Below are positions 23,755-34,014 of a stretch of DNA of 64,000 nt, piece after piece. The stretch is from Streptomyces caniferus (GTDB lineage: Bacteria > Actinomycetota > Actinomycetes > Streptomycetales > Streptomycetaceae): positions 744,001 through 808,000 of the forward strand of contig NZ_BLIN01000002.1 in NCBI RefSeq assembly GCF_009811555.1, read 5' to 3'. The notes beneath the pieces are model-generated. The model was not told the origin of the DNA. It worked only from the letters and a program-made list of their open reading frames with translations, and did not search any database. How positions within the stretch are numbered: position 1 is the first letter of the stretch; every line of letters starts with the position of its first letter. The translations under genes were made by a program, and so were the position numbers.

Positions 23755-25944
23755 ATGACCGGACAGCCTTCGTTCCCGCGGCAGTACGCCCGTACGCAGC
23801 GCTTCACCCTGGGCGCCCCGCGCGGCTACGCGCTCTCACCCGACGGCGCGCGCGTCGTCTTCCTCCGTTCCCGCTCGGGCACCGATCGCAGCCAGCAGTT
23901 GTGGGTGCTCGATCTGGACGCGGGACGGGAGTTCACGGCCGCCGATCCGCAGGCCCTGCTGGCCGGAGCGGAGGAGGACCTCCCGCCGCAGGAGCGGGCC
24001 CGCCGCGAGCGCAGCCGGGAGAGCTCGGCGGGCATCGTCGGCTATGCGACGGACGCCGCCGTGGAGTTGGCGGCGTTCACGCTCTCCGGGCGGCTGTTCG
24101 TCTCCGAACTACGGGCCGGCACCACCCGTGAACTCCCGGTCCGGGGGCCGGTCGTGGACCCCCGCCCGTCCCCGGACGGGCGGCACGTCGCCTTTGTGTC
24201 CGAGGGCCGGCTGCGGGTGGTCACGGTGGACGGCGCCACGACATCGGACGGGGACGAGGGCGGCCCCGGGGGCGCCGGGCCGGCGGACCGGGTGCTGGCG
24301 GAGCCCGACGGGCCCGAGGTGACATGGGGCCTCGCGGAGTTCATCGCGGCCGAGGAGATGGGCCGCTACCGGGGCTTTTGGTGGTCCCCGGACAGCGACG
24401 CGGTGCTGGCGGCGCGGGTCGACGAGGCACCGGTGCAGCGCTGGTGGATCTCCGACCCGGCCCATCCGGAGCGCGAGCCGGTCCGGGTCGCGTACCCGGC
24501 AGCGGGCACCCGCAACGCCGACGTCACGCTGACGCTGTTCGGCCTGGACGGCGCGCGCACGGACATCACCTGGGACACCGAGCGCTACCCCTACCTCGCG
24601 CGCGTCCACTGGTCCGCGGCCGGGCCGCCGCTGCTGCTCGTCCAGGCCCGCGACCAGCGCGACCAGCGCTACCTGACCGTCGACACCGCGACCGGTACGA
24701 CCAGGACGGTGCACGAGGAGGAGGACGACGCGTGGGTCGAGCCCTTCCCCGGGGCGCCGGCCTGGACGCCGGACGGCCGGCTGGTGCGGATCTCGGACGA
24801 GGGCGGCGCGCGCAAACTGTTCGTCGGCGACCGCCCGCTGACCGGCGCCCCGCTGCACGTCCGCGCCGTTCTGGACATCGGCGAGGACGATGTCCTCTTC
24901 TCCGCGAGCGGCACCGAGATGCACGACATCGGCGTCTACCGCGCCTGGTTCCGCGGCAGCGGTGACCAGGGCGGCTGGGAGCGGGTGGGCGGGCGTCCGT
25001 ACCCGACGGTGTCCTCCGCGGTGCGCGGCGGCACGGTGACGGTGCTGTCGCAGACGTCGCTGGAGCGGCCCGGCACCCAGGTGGAGGTGGTGCGGCTGGA
25101 TCCCGACGGCGGGGAGAAGACCCTCGCCACCATCGGCTCCTGCGCCGAGGAACCGGTGCTGACCGCCCGCCCCCGTCTCGTGCAGGCCGGGGAACGCGAG
25201 ATTCCGTGCGCGGTGCTGCTGCCCTCCGGATACACGGAGGACGACGGTCCGCTGCCGGTGCTGATGGACCCGTACGGCGGTCCGCACGGCCAGCGGGTGG
25301 TCGCCGCGCACCACGCCCATCTGACCTCACAGTGGTTCGCCGACCAGGGGTTCGCGGTGATCGTCGCGGACGGCCGGGGCACCCCGGGCCGCTCCCCCGC
25401 GTGGGAGAAGGCGATGTTCCGCGACCTGGCGGACGTCGCCCTGGACGACCAGGTCCACGCCCTCCAGGCGCTGGCCGGATCCTTTCCCCTGGACATGGAG
25501 CGGGTGGCGATCCGCGGCTGGTCCTTCGGCGGCTACCTCGCGGGACTCGCGGCGCTGCGCCGCCCCGATGTCTTCCACGCGGCGGTGGTCGGGGCTCCGG
25601 TGACCGACCTGCGCCTGTACGACACCCATTACCAGGAGCGCTACCTCGGCCACCCGGACGAGGAACCGGCCGTCTACGCGGCGAACTCGCTGATCACGGA
25701 CGAGGGGCTGTCCGGGGCGGTGGAGCCGCACCGCCCGATGCTGGTCGTCCACGGCCTCGCGGACGACAACGTGGTGGTCGCCCACTCACTGCGGCTCTCC
25801 TCGGCGCTGCTGGCCGCCGGCCGCCGGCACGAGGTGCTGCCGCTGTCCGGGGTGACGCACATGGCCTCGCAGGAACAGGTGGCCGAAAATCTCCTGTTGC
25901 TCCAAGTCGACTTCCTCAAGCGGTCGCTGGGGATGACGCCCTGA
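23755..25944 (+). CDS. S9 family prolyl oligopeptidase (dipeptidyl peptidase IV type)
   Basis: 729-residue serine peptidase: an N-terminal beta-propeller (to about residue 480) followed by an alpha/beta-hydrolase domain. The catalytic triad is S590 in GWSFGGY, D670 in HGLADDN and H702 in GVTHM. The propeller segment AEFIAAEEMGRYRGFWWSPD carries the Glu pair (EE) that in DPP IV holds the substrate N-terminus. No signal peptide, so it is cytoplasmic, presumably trimming X-Pro or small peptides. It lies not far from two peptide importers, but on its own promoter. Confidence 0.93.
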   Translation: MTGQPSFPRQYARTQRFTLGAPRGYALSPDGARVVFLRSRSGTDRSQQLWVLDLDAGREFTAADPQALLAGAEEDLPPQERARRERSRESSAGIVGYATDAAVELAAFTLSGRLFVSELRAGTTRELPVRGPVVDPRPSPDGRHVAFVSEGRLRVVTVDGATTSDGDEGGPGGAGPADRVLAEPDGPEVTWGLAEFIAAEEMGRYRGFWWSPDSDAVLAARVDEAPVQRWWISDPAHPEREPVRVAYPAAGTRNADVTLTLFGLDGARTDITWDTERYPYLARVHWSAAGPPLLLVQARDQRDQRYLTVDTATGTTRTVHEEEDDAWVEPFPGAPAWTPDGRLVRISDEGGARKLFVGDRPLTGAPLHVRAVLDIGEDDVLFSASGTEMHDIGVYRAWFRGSGDQGGWERVGGRPYPTVSSAVRGGTVTVLSQTSLERPGTQVEVVRLDPDGGEKTLATIGSCAEEPVLTARPRLVQAGEREIPCAVLLPSGYTEDDGPLPVLMDPYGGPHGQRVVAAHHAHLTSQWFADQGFAVIVADGRGTPGRSPAWEKAMFRDLADVALDDQVHALQALAGSFPLDMERVAIRGWSFGGYLAGLAALRRPDVFHAAVVGAPVTDLRLYDTHYQERYLGHPDEEPAVYAANSLITDEGLSGAVEPHRPMLVVHGLADDNVVVAHSLRLSSALLAAGRRHEVLPLSGVTHMASQEQVAENLLLLQVDFLKRSLGMTP

Positions 25945-25977
25945 GGCGGTAGCGCGCCGCGGGGACCGGGGGGCGTC

Positions 25978-27102
25978 TCACCATCCGGGCGGGAGCCTGG
26001 ACGGCGGGGGCGGGGCGTGCGGCGGCCGCGCCTCGCCCGGGGCGGAGCCGTACGCCAGCACCCCGTCCGCGTCCACGACTTCGTCCGGTACGCCGGGCCG
26101 CGCCGCCGCGCCCAGGGCGGCCAGTCCGGCGACCGCCACGAACGCGGCGCTGCCCGCCTCCAGCTGGGCCCGGAGGGGCAGCGCGCCGAGGTGACCGAAC
26201 TCCCCGGTGCGCACGGCGAAGACCAGCGCCACGGCCGCGTGCACGAGCAGCAGGGCCGCGGCCGTCATCGCCGCGGGCCGGCCCCAGGGCGCGCGGCGCA
26301 GCACGGCGGCCGCGGCCACCAGGGCCAGCAGCGCGAGCGCGGCCGCCTGCCAGTGCACCGGGGGCTGCAGCAGGGCACGGAAGACGGACGCGTCCCCGAG
26401 CAGGCCCTTGCGGTAGACGTCCCCGTCGAGCTGCTGCTGCCAGTGGATCTCCCACCCGGCCACGGCGAGTCCGGCGGCGCCCAGGAGGACACCGGCCGTG
26501 ACGGCCGCTCCCTTGTACGGCCTGCCGGGCCGCTCGGGCTCCGGTCCGTACGGCACCGCGTGGACCACTCCGTACGCCGAGGACGCGACCGCCGGCAGCC
26601 CGCGCGCGGCGCGCCCCGTGTGCCGGCCCGCCCGGTTGCCCGGCCGCCGGCCCGCCGCGACCACCACGACCAGCGCGACCGCCAGGGCGAGCTGGGCGAT
26701 GGCGGTCAGCCGGGCCCGCGCCGTGAGCCCGCTGTCCAGCCCCTGGAGCCAGCCCGCGCCCAGCATCCACACCAGCGGGGCCCGCAGGAGTGCGGTGGCG
26801 GCCGCCAAGGAGAGGAGCGCGCCCGCGGCCACGGACGAGGGGACGGCACCGCGCACCGCCGCGACCGCGACGACGAGCGCACCGAGCACCAGCAGCGGGT
26901 CGAGCGCCGAGGTGGCCCAGGCGGTGAACTCCCGCGGCCGGCGCGTCTCGCCCAGCCAGGTCCACCACACGTCCGCGGCGTGCTGGGCGATCGTCAGGTC
27001 CCGGATGATCCAGCCCGCGGTGAGCAGTGCGAGCAGCAAGCAGACGAGCGCGCCGAAGCCGCGTGCGCCGCGGGTGAGAACGCCGTCCCGAACTGTGGAC
27101 AC
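25978..27102 (-). CDS. Polytopic membrane protein of unknown function
   Basis: About 374 residues from the GTG I chose at 27102, which has GGGGGG six bases upstream; the frame is open to 27237 and another GTG at 27147 is possible. Some nine to ten hydrophobic segments are broken by a cytoplasmic loop rich in Arg/Pro (PYGPEPERPGRPYKG). A lumenal-looking segment HWQQQLDGDVYRKGLLGDASVFRAL sits between helices. The C-terminus is Pro-rich. I recognise no family. Convergent with the peptidase gene, 33 bases apart. Confidence 0.7.
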   Translation of the reverse strand: MSTVRDGVLTRGARGFGALVCLLLALLTAGWIIRDLTIAQHAADVWWTWLGETRRPREFTAWATSALDPLLVLGALVVAVAAVRGAVPSSVAAGALLSLAAATALLRAPLVWMLGAGWLQGLDSGLTARARLTAIAQLALAVALVVVVAAGRRPGNRAGRHTGRAARGLPAVASSAYGVVHAVPYGPEPERPGRPYKGAAVTAGVLLGAAGLAVAGWEIHWQQQLDGDVYRKGLLGDASVFRALLQPPVHWQAAALALLALVAAAAVLRRAPWGRPAAMTAAALLLVHAAVALVFAVRTGEFGHLGALPLRAQLEAGSAAFVAVAGLAALGAAARPGVPDEVVDADGVLAYGSAPGEARPPHAPPPPSRLPPGW

Positions 27103-27587
27103 GGCCAGCCCCCCGTCCGTGTCGATGTACTGGGTGGTCCCTGGCACCCCCGTGTACGAGGCGCCTACCGCAGGTCTACTCCAGACCCGGCGCGGGGACA
27201 ACAGACCGGCGGGGAGCCGCGGACGAAATGTCCGCACAACGACAACCGGCCGGAACGCCTCCTGGCGCTCCGGCCGGCCTACGGCACCCGCACGGCCGTA
27301 CGTTGTTCAGCATGGCGCGTCCGTATATCGGTGTTGCGACAGTGAAGTTGCCTTCATGTTAAAGACGTTTGTACCGATATGTCCCCCATGCCGTATATCC
27401 CGCTCTTGTGTCAAGCACGTCATGGCGTCAACTTGCGTAATCTTCGCTCAAGAAGTAGACGACCTGTCCACGAGCACCCCCGATCCTATTGACTCCGCCA
27501 TAAATCACTTGCGAAAGTCCGCTCATCCAGCGGTGCAATCGGTGCCGCTTCACGTTCCAAGAGAACTCGGCGCGGGGGCACTTCGCG
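27103..27587. promoter_or_regulatory. 485-base control region upstream of the bldK-type operon
   Basis: No gene is seen. It is the least GC-rich long stretch in the window. CCGTATATC occurs twice, at 27321-27329 and 27391-27399, 70 bases apart. Two sites each one mismatch from the AdpA consensus TGGCSNGWWY lie at 27313-27322 and 27423-27432. TTGACT at 27489-27494 is a possible -35 without a convincing -10. The operon start codon at 27588 is preceded by GGGGG. Confidence 0.4.
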
Positions 27588-28622
27588 ATGACTAGTCCAT
27601 CCCAGACCGCGGCAACCAAGTCCGATACCCCAGGACTTGGCCCCGAAGGTCTGAAGAAGGGAAAGACGGGCAAGGGCGGTGAGCTCGTCGGCCGTTCCCC
27701 CGGCCAATTGATGTGGACGCGTTTCAAACGTGACCGCACCGGCATGCTCTGCGCGATCATCGTGCTCGCCTTCTTCGTCATCGCGGCACTGGCCCCGGTG
27801 ATCAGCGCCGTGTACGGCAAGGACCCGTACACGCTCTACGGCAGCAACGATCCCAACCTCCTCGATGAGTTCGGATACCCCGCGGGCACCAACGGCGGGA
27901 TCTCCCCCGAGCACTGGTTCGGCATCGAGCCGCAGCTGGGCCGCGATGTGTTCATGCGGCTGATCTACGGCATGCGGATGTCGCTCGGCATCTCGGTCGC
28001 GGTGACCCTCCTGACCGTGATCACCGGCATCATCATCGGCATCACCGCCGGCTACATGGGCGGCAAGACCGACTACTTCCTCAGCCGGGTGATCGACTTC
28101 CTGCTGGCCTTCCCGAGCCAGCTGACCTTCGTGGCCTTCATGCCGGTCGTGGTGGCGCTCTTCGTGCCGCCGGGCGACGAGACCCCGACCTATGTGCGGG
28201 TCTGTGCGCTGATCATCGTGCAGTGGTCCCTGGGCTGGATGGGGCTGGCCCGCCTGCTCCGAGGGCAGGTGCTCTCCCTGCGGGAGCGGGAGTTCGTCGA
28301 GGCCGCGAAGATCACCGGCGCCTCGCCCTGGCGGATCATCCGCAAGGAGCTGCTGCCGAACGTCGTCACTCCGGTGCTGGTGCAGGGCACCTACATGCTC
28401 CCCCTCTTCGTGACCGCGGAGGCGGGCCTGTCCTTCCTGGGCGTCGGCATCGTCGAGCCGACCCCCGACTGGGGTGCGCTGTTCCAGGCAGGCGCGCGCT
28501 TCTACGAGAACGACCCCGCGTTCCTGCTCATCCCCGCCGTGGCCATGGTGGTCTTCGTGCTCTGCTTCAACCTGCTCGGAGACTCGGTACGCGACGCCTT
28601 CGATCCCAAGTCCGGGCGCTGA
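27588..28622 (+). CDS. bldKA: Oligopeptide ABC transporter permease (DppC/OppC type), BldKA-like
   Basis: 344 residues. A ~50-residue cytoplasmic N-terminus precedes six membrane helices. The large periplasmic loop after helix 1 and the EAA motif EAAKITGASPWRIIRKELLPN (about 245-265) mark the OppC class. First gene of a five-gene plus-strand operon in the order permease, binding protein, permease, ATPase, ATPase, which is that of S. coelicolor bldKABCDE, the importer of an extracellular peptide signal required for aerial growth. Assignment to bldK rather than to another peptide importer rests on gene order and protein sizes. Confidence 0.75.
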   Translation: MTSPSQTAATKSDTPGLGPEGLKKGKTGKGGELVGRSPGQLMWTRFKRDRTGMLCAIIVLAFFVIAALAPVISAVYGKDPYTLYGSNDPNLLDEFGYPAGTNGGISPEHWFGIEPQLGRDVFMRLIYGMRMSLGISVAVTLLTVITGIIIGITAGYMGGKTDYFLSRVIDFLLAFPSQLTFVAFMPVVVALFVPPGDETPTYVRVCALIIVQWSLGWMGLARLLRGQVLSLREREFVEAAKITGASPWRIIRKELLPNVVTPVLVQGTYMLPLFVTAEAGLSFLGVGIVEPTPDWGALFQAGARFYENDPAFLLIPAVAMVVFVLCFNLLGDSVRDAFDPKSGR

Positions 28623-28724
28623 TCGTCCACTTGAGGGGGCTTGCTGTCACCCCTGCCGGGCCTGCCCGGGATGCGTCAGACAGCACATCTCGATACCAAC
28701 TGACAGGCAGGTGCTTGGAAACCC

Positions 28725-30524
28725 ATGAACGCACTTTCTACGCGCAGAGCACGCGCGGCGATCGTGGCCCTCGCGGCCGGATCGCTCGCGCTCACCGGCT
28801 GCAGCGGCGGCAGCGGCTCCAACGAGAGCAAGTCGCAGACCGACAAGGACGCCGCCTCCCAGGCCAAGGCGATCCCGATGGGCACGGCCTCCGACTCCAC
28901 CGGCCCGGCAGTCGCCGTCAAGGGGGCGCGCTCCGGCGGCACCCTCCGCGTCTACCAGCGTGACAGCTACAACCACCTGGACCCGGGCCAGATGTACGTC
29001 AGCGACATGAAGGCCCTGTCCCAGCTGATCTTCCGCGGCCTGACCAGCTTCAAGCAGGACGACAAGGGCAACGCCAAGGTCGTGGGCGACCTCGCCACCG
29101 ACGCCGGCCAGATGTCCGACGGCGGCAAGACCTGGAAGTACACGCTCAAGGACGGCATCAAGTTCGAGGACGGTACGCCGATCACCTCGAAGGACATCCG
29201 CCACAGCATCGAGCGGCTGTACGCCAAGTTCATCACCGACGGTCCCACCTACGTGCAGACCTGGCTGTCGGGCGCCGGCACCACGTACCGCAAGGCGCTG
29301 CCGGACGGTCCGTACAAGGGCGACCACCTGCCCAAGAGCGTGCTGGACACGCCGGACGGGAAGACCGTCATCTTCCACTTCAAGACGCCGCAGCCGCAGC
29401 TGCCGTACGCACTGACGATGCCCGGCTACAGCGCGGTGCCGGACAGCGCCAAGGACACCAAGGACGCCTACGACGTCAAGCCGGTGAGCTCGGGCCCGTA
29501 CAAGATCGCGGCGTTCAAGTCCGGCAAGTCCATGCAGCTGGTGCGCAACAAGAACTGGGACGCGAAGACGGACCCGGTCCACCACCAGTACCCGGACGGC
29601 TTCAACATCACCTTCAACCACCAGGCGTCGGACTCCACCAAGCGCCTGATGGCCGACCAGGGTGAGGCCAAGAACGCGGTCAGCTTCACCAACTCGGTCG
29701 ACCCCACGCTGACGAAGAACGTGCTGGACAACGCGAGCGCGAGCAAGCGCATGGTGCAGGGCTACCAGCCCTACGTCTGGCAGATGAACTTCAACATGGA
29801 CCGCCTCAAGGACAAGAAGATCCGCGACGCGATCACCTACGCGCTGCCGGACCAGCAGCTCGTCCGGCTCAACGGCGGCAGCTACGGCGGTGAGATCGCG
29901 GGCGGTCTGCTCGCCCCGACCGTGGCGGGCTACAAGAAGGGCTACGACCCCTACGGCAAGATCTCGCACCCCAACGGTGAGCCGGAGAAGGCCAAGAAGC
30001 TCCTCAAGGAGGCCGGCAAGACGGGCATGAAGCTCGTCTACGCCTACTCCAACACCGAGTCGCGCCAGAAGGAAGCCGTCGCCATCGAGGACGCGCTGAC
30101 CAAGGCCGGCTTCAACGTGCAGAAGAAGGAGGTCGACGCGGCCTCCTGGTACGAGCAGATGGGCAAGGTCGACAACGGCTTCGACATCTACATGACCGGC
30201 TGGGGCCAGGACTGGCCGGACGCCTCGACCGTCATCCCGCCCTCGTACGACGGCACCACCATCCAGGACGGCGCCTCCAACTACTCGCACGTCAACGACA
30301 AGCACGTGAACTCCGAGATCGCCCGGATCTCGCAGATCACCGACGTCAAGAAGGCGACCGCGGAGTGGCAGAAGCTGCACCAGTACATCGTGGAGAAGGT
30401 CAACCCGGCCGCGCCGGCCTTCTACACCAAGGTGCTCCAGCTGTACGGCTCGAACGTCGGCGGCGTCCGCTACAACCTGGACGTCAGCTACCTCGACCCG
30501 AACACGCTGTACCTGAAGAAGTAG
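28725..30524 (+). CDS. bldKB: Peptide-binding lipoprotein of the ABC importer, BldKB-like
   Basis: 599 residues, close to the ~600 I recall for BldKB. A lipoprotein signal with lipobox LTGC (C26) tethers it to the outer face of the membrane; the SBP_bac_5 peptide-binding fold follows (GGTLRVYQRDSYNHLDPGQMY near residue 68; TYALPDQQLVRLNGG near 368). The extra ~60 residues compared with the second binding protein in this window lie mostly in the middle. It is placed between the two permease genes. In Streptomyces this subunit decides peptide specificity and resistance to toxic tripeptides. Confidence 0.75.
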   Translation: MNALSTRRARAAIVALAAGSLALTGCSGGSGSNESKSQTDKDAASQAKAIPMGTASDSTGPAVAVKGARSGGTLRVYQRDSYNHLDPGQMYVSDMKALSQLIFRGLTSFKQDDKGNAKVVGDLATDAGQMSDGGKTWKYTLKDGIKFEDGTPITSKDIRHSIERLYAKFITDGPTYVQTWLSGAGTTYRKALPDGPYKGDHLPKSVLDTPDGKTVIFHFKTPQPQLPYALTMPGYSAVPDSAKDTKDAYDVKPVSSGPYKIAAFKSGKSMQLVRNKNWDAKTDPVHHQYPDGFNITFNHQASDSTKRLMADQGEAKNAVSFTNSVDPTLTKNVLDNASASKRMVQGYQPYVWQMNFNMDRLKDKKIRDAITYALPDQQLVRLNGGSYGGEIAGGLLAPTVAGYKKGYDPYGKISHPNGEPEKAKKLLKEAGKTGMKLVYAYSNTESRQKEAVAIEDALTKAGFNVQKKEVDAASWYEQMGKVDNGFDIYMTGWGQDWPDASTVIPPSYDGTTIQDGASNYSHVNDKHVNSEIARISQITDVKKATAEWQKLHQYIVEKVNPAAPAFYTKVLQLYGSNVGGVRYNLDVSYLDPNTLYLKK

Positions 30525-30664
30525 CAGCAGCGGGGGCCCACCGGGCCACCACCTGACGAAGGCACTCCGGATGGCGCGCACACGGCGGAACGCGCGCCCT
30601 CCGGGGCCTTCCCACCCACCCCTCACGTCCACTGCCGCCGCCGTCCTGAGAGCAGCGAACTGCC

Positions 30665-31636
30665 ATGCTTCAATTCCTACTTCGCCGGACGTTCGGCGCT
30701 GTTGTGATCCTTTTTCTGCTCAGCGCCTTCACCTTCTTCGTGTTCTTCGGTGCCGGTGACCCGGCAACGATGTCCTGTGGGAAGAACTGCACCGCGGACA
30801 ACATCGCGCTGATCCACCAGAACCTCGGCCTCGACAAGCCGCTGCCGACGCAGTTCTGGGACTTCTTCGTCGGCATCTTCGCCGGCCGCGACTACTCCAT
30901 CGGCCACTGCAGCGCCCCGTGCTTCGGCTACTCCTTCGCCACCAAGCAGGACGTGTTCGCGACGCTGCTCGACCGGCTGCCCACCACCGCGTCGCTGGCC
31001 ATCGGCGGCGCCGCGGTGTTCCTGACCGTGGGTCTGGGCACCGGCCTGCTGGCCGCCTACAAGCGCGGCTCGGCCCTGGACAAGGTGCTCACCTCGGTCT
31101 CGATGGTGCTGAGCTCGGCGCAGATCTACATCCTCGGCCCGATCGCGCTCGGTCTGTTCGTCTACAGCGGTCTCATGGACTCCCCCAAATACGTGGACTT
31201 CACCTCGAACCCCGCCGGGTGGTTCATGGGTCTGCTGATCCCCTGGCTCGTGATGTCGACGATCTTCACCGCGCAGTACACCCGTATGTCCCGCTCGACG
31301 ATGATCGAGCAGCTGCAGGAGGAACACGTCCGGACGGCCAAGGCCAAGGGCATGTCCAGCTCGTACGTCTTCCTGCGCTACGCCTGGCGCGGTTCGCTGA
31401 TCCCCATCGTGACCATCCTCGGCATGGACCTCAGCTCGCTGTTCGGCGGCGCGATGATCACCGAGTTCACCTTCCAGCTGGCGGGCATCGGCCGCCTGGC
31501 GATCGACTCCGTCCTCACCCTCGATCTGCCCATGGTCATGGGCGTGCTGATCTTCAGCGCCGCCCTGATCCTGGTGTTCAACATCATCGTGGATGCGACG
31601 TACGCCTTCATCGACCCGCGCGTGCGCCTGTCCTAG
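30665..31636 (+). CDS. bldKC: Oligopeptide ABC transporter permease (DppB/OppB type), BldKC-like
   Basis: 323 residues, six membrane helices. The signature near the N-terminus (MLQFLLRRTFGAVVILFLLSAFTFF) and the coupling motif EHVRTAKAKGMSSSYVFLRYAW (about 220-240) identify OppB-type permeases. The periplasmic loop contains four Cys (SCGKNC, GHCSAPC), unusual for this family and possibly two disulfides. The ribosome site is weak. It follows the binding-protein gene after 140 bases, and the ATPase gene starts 11 bases after its stop. Confidence 0.8.
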   Translation: MLQFLLRRTFGAVVILFLLSAFTFFVFFGAGDPATMSCGKNCTADNIALIHQNLGLDKPLPTQFWDFFVGIFAGRDYSIGHCSAPCFGYSFATKQDVFATLLDRLPTTASLAIGGAAVFLTVGLGTGLLAAYKRGSALDKVLTSVSMVLSSAQIYILGPIALGLFVYSGLMDSPKYVDFTSNPAGWFMGLLIPWLVMSTIFTAQYTRMSRSTMIEQLQEEHVRTAKAKGMSSSYVFLRYAWRGSLIPIVTILGMDLSSLFGGAMITEFTFQLAGIGRLAIDSVLTLDLPMVMGVLIFSAALILVFNIIVDATYAFIDPRVRLS

Positions 31637-31647
31637 GAGAGCCTGAA

Positions 31648-32709
31648 GTGACCACACTCACCAAGACCGAAGGCACCGCGGTGCCGTCCGGGTCCGACCC
31701 CTTCCTGTCCGTTCGTGACCTGCATGTGCGGTTCTCCACCGAGGACGGCATCGTCAAGGCGGTCGACGGTCTCTCCTTCGATCTGGAACGCGGGCAGACC
31801 CTCGGCATCGTGGGCGAGTCGGGCTCCGGCAAGTCGGTGACCAACCTCGCGATCCTGGGGCTGCACAACCCGAAGGCCACCGAGATCGGCGGCGAGATCC
31901 ACCTGGAAGGCCAGGAGCTGACCGGAGCCAAGGAAAAGACCTTGGAGAAGCTCCGCGGCAACAAGATGGCCATGATCTTCCAGGACGCGCTGACCGCCCT
32001 GTCGCCGTACTACACGGTCGGCCGGCAGATCGCCGAGCCGTTCATGAAGCACACCGGCGCGAGCAAGCGCGAGGGCCGGCAGCGCGCCATCGAGATGCTG
32101 ACCAAGGTCGGTATCCCGCAGCCCACGCTGCGGGTCGACGACTACCCGCACCAGTTCTCCGGCGGTATGCGCCAGCGCGCCATGATCGCCATGGCGCTGG
32201 TCTGCAACCCCCAGCTCCTGATCGCCGACGAGCCGACCACCGCCCTGGACGTCACCGTCCAGGCGCAGATCCTCGACCTCCTCAAGGACCTCCAGCAGGA
32301 GTTCGGCTCCGCGATCATCCTGATCACCCATGACCTCGGCGTGGTCGCCAACACCGCGGACGACGTGCTGGTGATGTACGGCGGCCGGGCCGTGGAGCGC
32401 GGCACCGTCAAGGAGATCCTCACCCAGCCCCGGCACCCGTACACCTGGGGCCTGCTGAGCTCCATGCCGCGGCTCTCCTCGGACGTCAGCGAGGCGCTGC
32501 ACCCGATCCCCGGTACCCCGCCCAGCCTGCTCAACCCGCCGTCCGGTTGCGCCTTCCACCCGCGCTGCGGCTTCGTCCAGGAGGTCGGCGGGGCGCGCTG
32601 CACCACCGAGCGGCCCACCCTGGAGCTGGGGCGCGCCGCCGCGTGCCATCTGAGCGCCGAGCAGAAGCAGACCCTCTTCACCGAGCAGATCAAGCCCCGG
32701 CTGGGCTAG
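31648..32709 (+). CDS. bldKD: Oligopeptide ABC transporter ATPase (DppD/OppD type), BldKD-like
   Basis: 353 residues from GTG 31648, preceded by TAGGAGA. Walker A GESGSGKS, signature FSGGMRQRA, Walker [14 protein letters not shown]-loop ITHDLG. The C-terminal oligopeptide-transporter extension has four Cys (CAFHPRCGF...GGARC...AAC), consistent with the Fe-S-like cluster region of Opp/Dpp ATPases. Works as a heterodimer with the next gene product. Confidence 0.85.
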   Translation: MTTLTKTEGTAVPSGSDPFLSVRDLHVRFSTEDGIVKAVDGLSFDLERGQTLGIVGESGSGKSVTNLAILGLHNPKATEIGGEIHLEGQELTGAKEKTLEKLRGNKMAMIFQDALTALSPYYTVGRQIAEPFMKHTGASKREGRQRAIEMLTKVGIPQPTLRVDDYPHQFSGGMRQRAMIAMALVCNPQLLIADEPTTALDVTVQAQILDLLKDLQQEFGSAIILITHDLGVVANTADDVLVMYGGRAVERGTVKEILTQPRHPYTWGLLSSMPRLSSDVSEALHPIPGTPPSLLNPPSGCAFHPRCGFVQEVGGARCTTERPTLELGRAAACHLSAEQKQTLFTEQIKPRLG

Positions 32710-32721
32710 GGAGCCATCACC

Positions 32722-33861
<1,140 letters not shown>

Positions 33862-33923
33862 GGGCCGGCTCTCCGTGGCCCACGGAGACCGGAGAGACAC
33901 CCCCTGGGACCGGAACGCCGTAC

Positions 33924-33968
33924 GACGCCGGAGCCCGCTTCCCCTGGAGGGAGGCGGGCTCCGGCGTC
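33924..33968. terminator. Bidirectional terminator between two peptide-importer operons
   Basis: A 20-bp stem (33924-33943 with 33949-33968, one wobble pair) closes the loop CTGGA. It lies between the convergent stop codons at 33861 and 34015. Confidence 0.9.
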
Positions 33969-34014
33969 TGCACCTCCGGGCGCGGCACCGGCGGTCCCGG
34001 TCCCGTACGTACGG

